Assembly (NCBI GenBank): GCA_049999765.1
Contig: JBNGIQ010008953.1
Coordinates: 1 to 25,413 of the forward strand
Source of the DNA: Phaeoceros laevis
Taxonomy: Eukaryota > Anthocerotophyta > Anthocerotopsida > Notothyladales
Direction: 5' to 3'
DNA length: 25,413 nt
The notes under the pieces were generated by a model. The model did not search any database. It was not told the DNA's origin and worked only from the letters and a program-made list of their open reading frames with translations. Below, one piece after another: positions 18,680 to 25,413 of this stretch. Position 1 is the first letter of the stretch; each line of letters begins with the position of its first letter. A program made the position numbers and the translations under genes.

Positions 18680-19975
18680 GCCCTGTAAATAACTTATCCG
18701 AGGTTAGGTTGCGGTGCATGGAGTCACACAACCATAGCACGCTTAGGCAGAGCGTGATCCGGCGGTTGTGGAAGGTTTAGCAGGCCTCGCTGTAGGATGG
18801 TTGCAGCAGCTCCGCTACCTCTGCTTTCACGCAGAACACTCCTCTCAGCTCCTCCAGGGTTCATCCTCCGCTTCCGTCTCCTCAAACAATGTGAAGTGCC
18901 CAACTAGGGCTAGTCTCTGGTCTACGTCACTCAGAACAAGCACTTGTAGGAGTGGCAGGGTACGCCATCTCCCTCGTCACATTCACAATCCTCATGAGTG
19001 CTGCACCAGCTCACGCTCGCAATGCCAGTCTCCCCTGGAGGCCGACACCGTACCTGCTTACAAGTCTTGGAACCTTCCAAGGGTGGTCCTGAAGCGAAAA
19101 AAATGAACTGACCAAGCGACGGACTTCCAAGTTCGTGCGTCCATGTCTCAAGGAAGCTTCCTGGCAGGAAGCTTCGGTAAGTTCGAGCTTTGTTCAAACA
19201 ATTCTGTTTACAAAGTTCTGTCCTTTGATCACCGCTTTCAGGAGCGCTTCAAATTGCAGGTCAGTTTCAGAATTTGATGCTCATTGACAGGACTCAGGAC
19301 TAGTCAGAACTAATTAGTAATGGTGTCCAGGCGGCTGTCTTGGAATCTTGAAAGCGGTCAGAAAGCCAAACTCAGGACCTGTTGCAGAGGTCTCCAGAAT
19401 GATTTGGGGCAATGACCTTAGACCTGTGTACACATGACATGCAGTACATCCTCCTCTTGAAACAGGAATCAGCAAATGTTATCATAAAGTGCTCTGAAGT
19501 ACTAGTTTCTGTGAGTATATTTACGGAGTCTCAACCCATCTTTAGAAGCAGTGCTCCAATAGCAACATTTTCGAACTCTTGCTGCAATAAACCGCAACTC
19601 ATATCGATATGCAGGTGAACTCCATGCTACTCTATCAACTGCACGTGGTTAGCACAAAGTGCCACTACCATGTTCCCCTGCATGCATATAATCTAACACC
19701 TTCTTGTACAGACTGGATGCCTGTTCCGTAATCGCTTCCTCCAAGTTTCTGATGAGCTCGCAACCATGGTTCTGGCGAGGACTGGAAAGAATTGGAAGAT
19801 GTTTACTTACAAGTCAGACCAGCATGTAAACTTGTTCCAAAGGCTACTTCATCAGAAACCTCACATTTGCTGCCAAACTTTGCATGCATGAACAAGCATA
19901 CATGTATGTGGCTCCAAAAAAGCCAGCAACACAAGGCATAGATCTTCAAACTTCATCAGTACATTGAATTTTATA
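18680..19975. other. No recognisable gene downstream of the P450
   Basis: Presumably includes the P450 3' UTR, but no AATAAA close to the stop was seen. A small inverted word, GGAAGCTTCC followed by GGAAGCTTC, lies near 19152-19175. One minus-strand stretch around 19695-19795 reads protein-like but is too short to call. Confidence 0.4.
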
Positions 19976-19979
19976 CCTT

Positions 19980-20230
19980 TGAGACCCACTTCAAACCTTA
20001 AACTGTGCTTGCAGGCAAAGGTCCACATTAGTTGAAATCTGGCTCAATCTTGAACGCAGCATTACCCTAAAGTGCTGTGGAGTTCAGCAGGTATGAGGAT
20101 ATATATATACCGAGCACCTCTAAGTAGTAAAGCTTCTGTTGCTGTGATAAGTTTGTAAACGCAACTGACATCCAGGTCTCATGCCTGTTCCTGCAGTGAT
20201 GTTGTTACCCTTAATGTAAGCACCATACAC
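19980..20230 (+). repeat. Dispersed repeat, copy without the SINE-like insert
   Basis: Matches 24899-25235 in the same orientation, starting CACTTCAAACCTTAA and ending TTGTTACCCTTAATGTAAGC. It contains AGCAGGTATGAGGATATATA. This copy lacks the roughly 110 bp present in the other. No coding potential was seen. Confidence 0.65.
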
Positions 20231-21384
20231 AATTTTCAATCTGTGTTCCACACGAGTTCCCAAGTCTTACGTTTCCTTGAAATTTAGGTCTGATCAGCCT
20301 GGATCCCATAACATGTAGTGTATGCGAGTACGGGACTAGTAAGCAAATTTACGTATCTGCTTGTCAGTACCAGCACAAAATTGCTCCAAACCTGCTAGTT
20401 TAGCCTCTCTAAAACAATATCCATGGTGATCCAGGAACCTGCCACACTTCACTTGTCAGTGTCAGCACAAATTTGTTTCAGACGCTGTATGGAACGTGAT
20501 CAAATGCCATACAACTATTGCAGGTCTACATGTTCTGAACTCTCAGCAACATAGCTGTACATATCTAAATATTGAGCTTGTAGCTTACAAGTGCAAAGTG
20601 GGCTTGACCTTTTCCAGGTCAGGGGTACCAGTTGCAGCTTGTAAGCTTTGCGTAAGCTGACGTCCACAAAGGCCGGCCTGTCTGTGCTAACCCCTCCGTG
20701 AAACTCCAGAAATTCCTGAAGGGGCTCGGGTTGGAGAAATTAATTAAGCCAGGTGCATGCATACGGGTTCACAGACTGGCTGTAGACCTAAGACTGCTGT
20801 GCCTGTCGAAAGTTTGCTAGCACAAGGGCTGCTGGCCTTCGTTGGAACCAGATGGTGCTTACAAGTAAAGGGCTTGCAAAGAAGCCAAGGTTATGATCTA
20901 GACATCCATGGCCAACCAGAGCCCTGGGGAAGGAAGGAGGTGTGTGACGGGGTAAAAACCATCTTGCTTGTGACAATGCTTTTTTATTTCTCCAACGACC
21001 AGGCATGAGCAAAGCATGTGGTATTGGGCAAGACTTTAGCAGCAAATGCCCATAGCTCTAGGTGTTCACGCGGACAAGTCCACCTCTACCGATTAGCCTA
21101 TAGACACAAGGCTTTCAAGTGGCACTGCACACCACCTGGGGTAAGCTTATCATGCTGAAGTATGTAAGGCCTGCCTATTAGCACATATTCAGACTTCAGG
21201 TGCCTCCCAAACAAGCTACACAAACACTTCAGTTGACAAATCATTGTTCTCTGCTGTCATGACTGCACTAGCTACATGAACTCTTAGAGTCTGTCCAACT
21301 CACCAGCTATGCAAACTGTTTCTCTTAGCGACAAGACTGCATTTGTAGGCGACCGATGTCAGCCCGTAAGTCTTGCACATTTGA
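20231..21384. repeat. Mixed repeat debris, no gene
   Basis: TTGTCAGTACCAGCACAAA and TTGTCAGTGTCAGCACAAA lie about 100 bp apart near 20360 and 20450. The stretch near 20595-20645 (CCAGGTCAGGGGTACCAGTT) is an inverted copy of part of 5640-5690. The stretch 21030-21180 (TTTAGCAGCAAATGC and onward) is related to 5534-5660 and 6110-6210. Open frames near 20757-21045 on both strands show no recognisable motif. Confidence 0.45.
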
Positions 21385-22015
21385 AGCGGAGTCAAAATCA
21401 AATGGACAAGGCATCACGCAGCGTACTTAGCGAAGTATGGGAACACATGCGTACGCTGGGCCTTACCAACGTCACTTGCAGGTCACATGTTCACATACAA
21501 GCCGATAGATGCGACCTACACAGTTACTAAATCTTTGGCGCAAAAAATTTCCTGGAGAACCATACGGTCTCTATAGTGTGTAAGCTACAAAAATTGCCTA
21601 TTTTACGCTCCCAAAAATGTTGGTGTAATGCTCAGCTTCCGAGCTATGTGCAGAACACGGGCATAAGCTTTCACCGCCAAAAAACACAAGCTTTCACCCG
21701 CATGCACTGGAGAAGCTTGCAAGCCTAAATATTGTCCCTTTGTGGTGTTGGCCAAAATACCCTGCAGCCCCTGATTTCCATCGCCCAGCACCTGACAATG
21801 CCACATCTGCACATTGATCAAGACCTCCTAGTCACCTTATATGAGCAGATTGTACGGGAAACATTACGCCACCTTATTACCACCTTTATTCCTAGAACGT
21901 CCAAAGCAATCAGCAGCAGGTCATCACCAGTAAGGGTTATGGGAGAGTGCGGAATTACAGCTGCAGCTTGGTCATGGTCATAAAGTGGAAGCACACCTGC
22001 ATGCTGGATTTCCTG
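21385..22015 (-). repeat. Dispersed repeat, internally deleted copy
   Basis: Corresponds to 6755-7225 followed directly by 8140-8265; the intervening 0.9 kb is missing. The junction lies near 21865-21880, after AACATTACGCC and before ACCACCTTTATTCCTAG. The shared parts are close to identical. It retains only a central piece of the minus-strand ORF found at 7731-8354, so it cannot encode that protein. Confidence 0.65.
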
Positions 22016-22149
22016 AACGCAGCTCCACCTTCACAAATCATGCACCTGCTGAGCAACAACGTTAACCAGCTTTCAAGAGGGTTATTTGGCTCTAGATCTG
22101 GATTGCACCAACACCTGGAGGGCCGGGAGAGCAAAGTGCTCAGTACTTT

Positions 22150-22531
22150 TCGAAGGTAGGATACACCAACGTGTGTCGGAGCCTAGTGTGGTTCCAAGTG
22201 GCGGCCTCGGAACTGGCGATACTTTTGTGAGTAATCCTCTCAAGGCTTGAAGTTGGTTTCGTACCGCATCGGTATTAGCGCTTTCTCGTAAATGACATGC
22301 TTGTGTTGCAGCGCTAGCCGGCCGGGCGAACGTTGCTGCAGGCAAGGACCTAGCCATATGCATGCGGCTCTTGACAAGGGCGGCGTTGCACAGAAGTGGG
22401 AAGTACTATATATAGCTAGCGCTGGTAGTAAGGTCTACAGGTACCAATGATCTTGTGTCAGCCTCGGGAGAGAGACAGGTCTGTAGATTGCTCTTGAAAG
22501 ATCCAGCTCTAGCCCAAGGAAAGAATTGAGA
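22150..22531 (+). promoter_or_regulatory. Promoter and 5' region of copy C
   Basis: Almost identical to the copy B upstream region. TATATATA at 22407-22414 is about 125 bp before the ATG. The 5' leader contains GTGTCAGCCTCGGGAGAGAG as in copy B, with small insertions close to the ATG. The distal edge, TTTTCGAAGG, marks where homology to the copy A upstream region begins. Confidence 0.6.
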
Positions 22532-23462
22532 ATGGCGAGCATTGCTGGTAGCCAGCTCAAAGTCGGCTCTCTCAGACTCAATTTGGCGTCGCTTGTGGTG
22601 GTGACGACGACCATACTATGCATACTTGGCCAGCAGCCTAGCGGGGTGGATGGAGCACCCTACTGGGGTGCCTTCTCCAAGGAGGACTGCAACTATCCGG
22701 GCGTAGTCAGGTACTACTCTCGATTGTGGGACGTCGAGGGGGACTGGATGACGGCGTGCCTGCACGCGGAGGCCTGGATCAACGGGGTTTACTATCAGCA
22801 GCCCGAACATTGCGTGGACAAGTACCTGTTTGGCATGTGGGGCAAGTGGACAGACTGGAATGGCACCTCGTGCGACGCACAGTGGGGCAGCTTCAAGGAC
22901 GATGGCTGTCAGAGCAATGGGTGCCGCCAGTACTCCAGCGTGCTCTGGAACATTCCTGGGGACTGGGAGACATGGTGCCACGATTCCCCGGCAGAAGTAA
23001 GCTCCCGACTTCAAGTTGTTTGTAAACAGAATCACACAATTCATGCGTGAACTCCGTTTATTACAGCGAATCTTGACATGGTTATATTTATTTCGATCGA
23101 TGCAACTGCGCTAGCTCTAGAGTGTACGTACTTTTAGCTTTAGATTGAATGGCTGATTGATTGACTATATATATATCATCGGAGTGGACAATACAAAATT
23201 GAAAGTGCTTGCAAGCTCATACCAATTCACAGGATGATGAATTGCTGTGTCGTGCTGTTGGATGCAGGTAAACGGAATTCATTTCGATTCGCCCACGCGC
23301 TGCATCGAGACGACATTCCCTCCACATATGTGGGGAGAGTTCGACGTGCCGGACCCCAATTGCGGTAACTGCCACGGAGCAGCTACGGTAGCTGGTGGTG
23401 ACGACTTCACTAGCCTAGGCGTCCCACCTGTTTCCCCACCATCCGACTCACCATCCGACTAG
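22532..23462 (+). CDS. Secreted Cys/Trp-rich two-repeat protein, copy C (two exons)
   Basis: Exon 1 22532-22996 and exon 2 23268-23462 encode 219 residues; the intron (22997-23267) begins GTAAGC, ends CAG and lies between codons. Residues 1-41 form a leader with hydrophobic core LASLVVVTTTILCILG (18-33), suggesting a signal peptide ending near VDG. Module 1 spans about 45-114 and module 2 about 118-188. Shared positions are WG.F....C, Y-S-x-LW, GDW...C, NG.....P..C, MWG and a closing C. Ten cysteines lie after the leader, suggesting disulphide bonds in an extracellular protein. One N-glycosylation sequon, NGT (110-112), is unique to this copy. The tail GGDDFTSLGVPPVSPPSDSP is short. No catalytic motif is visible; a binding or defence role is possible but unproven. 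TATA, start, splice sites and frame are all intact, making this the best candidate for an active member. Confidence 0.8.
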
Positions 23463-24066
23463 ATGCCTACATGTTCTTTGTCACCTAGTCACTAGTCTTT
23501 ATGTACACCGGAAGAAACTTGTTTAGGATCAACATTTTTGTTACGCCTCAGGGATTGTCATGTTAGACTTAGCGTGTGTGAAGGGCTAGGTCTAGTTAAG
23601 ACGTATGGGTCGGGTCGTAATGGGACCTCGACCACAGGGTCATGTTGAATGACGGGGAGGCCCAATAACGGGCTCATGAGAGTTCACACATGTGATAACG
23701 GGTCCAACCTAGAATGTTCCCTTGCTTCCTGCCTGCCATTATCTGGGCGTAGGAATGTGCGCCAAGACACGTGGAATTTGCACTTCTTCACCATTCTCAC
23801 TCAGTTGTGACGCAAACAGATCTGAAAAGGGGGACAGCATGACTGTTAGGTCAGCTGGGAGATGGTCTACTGGCTCCTCCATGAGGTAGGGTCACATCCT
23901 GAGAAGGGCTTTGTGGGTCTGTATTGCCCACTTCTTCACTTCCTTTCTTCTTACCCTGGTTCACGATAGGGTGTGATGGGGCTGTCTCTGCCAGCAGCAA
24001 TCCTCTGAGGGGCCAAAGAGTCCCCAGTGAGAGAGAGCAGCAAAGTTTGTTTGCTGCAGCTTGCAC
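23463..24066. other. No recognisable gene downstream of copy C
   Basis: Contains the 3' flank of copy C, which is unlike the 3' flank of copies A or B. There is no coding motif and no obvious polyadenylation signal. It ends at the inverted dispersed repeat. Confidence 0.4.
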
Positions 24067-24898
24067 TCCAACAGATGATCATGAGCAGGGGGGAAAAATC
24101 AATATTGGGCCGGGCTCCGCTGTCTAGAGCTTCCCTGACGGGTCCCTGTTCCAGCGCTTGCTTGGAAGAGACAGCTCCGTCCAACGTTGGAGGCTTAGGA
24201 TCCAGCTTGCGGACCCGTAGGCAATGTTGAGTGCAACAAAGGGGCCTCGTTGAGTTCCTGGTCCACTGCATCGCTCCAGGTCAACTGCGGTTTCTTCTTC
24301 GCTTTAGATGACTTCTGCCTCGCCTTTCGGCTCTGCTTCATTCCAACTGCCTCTTTAAGAGTACCATATGAATTCACTGTTTTCCCCAACTGGGGGCTCC
24401 ACTGCAGCTGTAGTCTCTGCCTCGCAGGCTGCCTCCATCTCTTCGCTGTCCTGACTTGCCTCCGTGGACAGCCGAGTTAGCTGTTGAAGGGCTGCTTCCG
24501 TTAGTCTGCGCAGGTGAGGACTGTCCTTGGCCACTTCTTAGGACTGAAACTTTTCCAGCTACAATCTGGGTGACGCAATTTTTCCAGCTCTTCCATATCT
24601 TGGTCAGGTTATCCCCTTCGAGAGAGATCATGGCCTTGTTCTGCTGGCTGTTCTGAGTGGGCCTCTTTGCTGGCGATTCTTTCTTCGGGGCTTTCTGCTG
24701 GCAACACTTGTTTCATAGAGTACCCTGGCAAGTTGACGTCAACTGCTTCTGTGTCCCAGCCCAGCTCCTTTGCTAACATACGCACAACGATCTTCGTCCC
24801 TAAGCTGACTTAGCTATCTTTTTTTGCATGCTGGAGGTTTTTGACAAACCTGGTCTCTTCTATCCCGAAGGCAAAATCCAAATTAGCTCTAGGAGCCA
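24067..24898 (-). repeat. Dispersed repeat, right inverted copy
   Basis: Reverse complement of 611-1433 with substitutions and small indels. On the minus strand the coding-like words are cleaner than in the left copy: NLPGYSMKQVLPAESPEER, ALQQLTRLSTEASQDSEE and LTWSDAVDQELNEAPLLH appear, but in more than one frame. A few bases inserted near 24075-24115 also distinguish the copies. The outer edge abuts the 24899-25235 repeat. Confidence 0.65.
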
Positions 24899-25235
24899 CT
24901 TCAAACCTTAATTGTGCTTGCAGGCAAAGGTCCACATTAGTTGAAATCTGACTCAATCTTGAACGCAGCATTGCCCTAAAGTGCTGTGGAGTTCAGCAGG
25001 TATGAGGATATATATATAACGAGCACCTCTAATAAGCAGTACAGGTTCTGTTGCTGTGATAAGTTTACGCAACTGACCAAGGTGTTGTTGCAGGTAGACC
25101 AAGGTCCCTGGACGGGGGCTCCTGGTCGCCGGAAACCAGAGGGGGTGTTCAATTCCCCATGTGGAGTTGGCTAAACACCGTAATCATCCTACTACAACTA
25201 CTACTTGTTGTTACCCTTAATGTAAGCACCATATG
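24899..25235 (+). repeat. Dispersed repeat, copy carrying a SINE-like insert
   Basis: Matches 19980-20230 on both sides, with about 110 extra bp in the middle (about 25092-25204). The sharp start next to the inverted repeat at 24898 suggests nested insertion. Confidence 0.65.
25092..25211 (+). mobile_element. SINE-like insertion with box B and TACTAC/TTG tail
   Basis: Present here but missing from the related repeat at 19980-20230. GTTCAATTC (25147-25155) fits the polymerase III box B. Downstream come CCATGTGGAGTTGGC and a tail of ACTACAACTACTAC then TTGTTGTT, the kind of ending known for plant Au-type SINEs. TGTTGTT occurs at both edges (about 25084 and 25205), a possible target-site duplication. 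I see no convincing box A, so the 5' end is uncertain. Confidence 0.45.
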
Positions 25236-25413
25236 TCACCACATTTCGCATACATGTCCACCACCCAGTTGCCCACCACTACATCATCCAGCAGACCTCT
25301 TTTGACAATCTTTGAGTGCAGCTCCCTGCCCTTCTGCAAGGGACCAGTGCTTGCACATGCCTTCACAAGGCAAATAAAAGTAACATGATTAGGCAAAATG
25401 AGGCCCGCCTTCT
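25236..25413. other. No recognisable feature at the window end
   Basis: No ORF, repeat or RNA gene was recognised in these bases. Confidence 0.4.

Noticed and set aside
19690-19800. Protein-like minus-strand stretch (CELIRNLEEAITEQASSLYK)
   Set aside because: It is short, has no clear donor, and no neighbouring exon was found; insufficient to call a gene.

Overview
The window looks like nuclear DNA from a land plant. It holds an A-type (CYP71-clan-like) cytochrome P450 gene with short GT-AG introns, a second P450 remnant, PPR-like debris, decayed transposons, many dispersed repeats and three 100-N assembly gaps. A lycophyte such as Selaginella is my best guess from the short introns and overall style. 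That is inference; I matched nothing to a database.

Layout. 1-1700: unannotated DNA, a dispersed repeat (about 611-1433) and a SINE-like scrap. 1728-2620 (minus): copy A of a secreted, Cys/Trp-rich two-repeat protein family. 2950-3442 (plus): 3' remnant of a P450, head-to-head with copy A. 3443-6750: decayed sequence with PPR-like relics, an array of small hairpins (4448-4611) and a diverged tandem repeat. 6750-8500: a dispersed repeat carrying a minus-strand ORF of unknown function. 8700-10430: low-complexity minus-strand coding relics rich in Lys, Glu and Gln, with two gaps. 10676-11704 (minus): broken pogo/DDE_1-type transposase. 13373-14267 (plus): copy B of the secreted family, with a lost splice donor and frame damage. 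15624-15943 (minus): small exons of an unknown gene. 16477-18679 (plus): an apparently intact four-exon P450 of 537 residues. 19980-22015: dispersed repeats. 22532-23462 (plus): copy C, intact. 24067-24898: inverted copy of the 611-1433 repeat. 24899-25235: another dispersed repeat, here carrying a SINE-like insertion.

The main item of interest is the secreted family. Each protein has a hydrophobic leader and two copies of a roughly 70-residue module with fixed Cys, Trp and Gly positions, followed by a Ser-Pro-Asp tail of variable length. Leader and upstream DNA are much more alike between copies than the mature domains are. Copies A and C sit near the two ends in opposite orientation, each followed on its outer side by a copy of the same dispersed repeat, so the ends of the window form a large imperfect inverted arrangement. 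The P450s lie between them. No evidence here shows that the P450 and the secreted proteins work in one pathway; what can be seen is shared duplication history.
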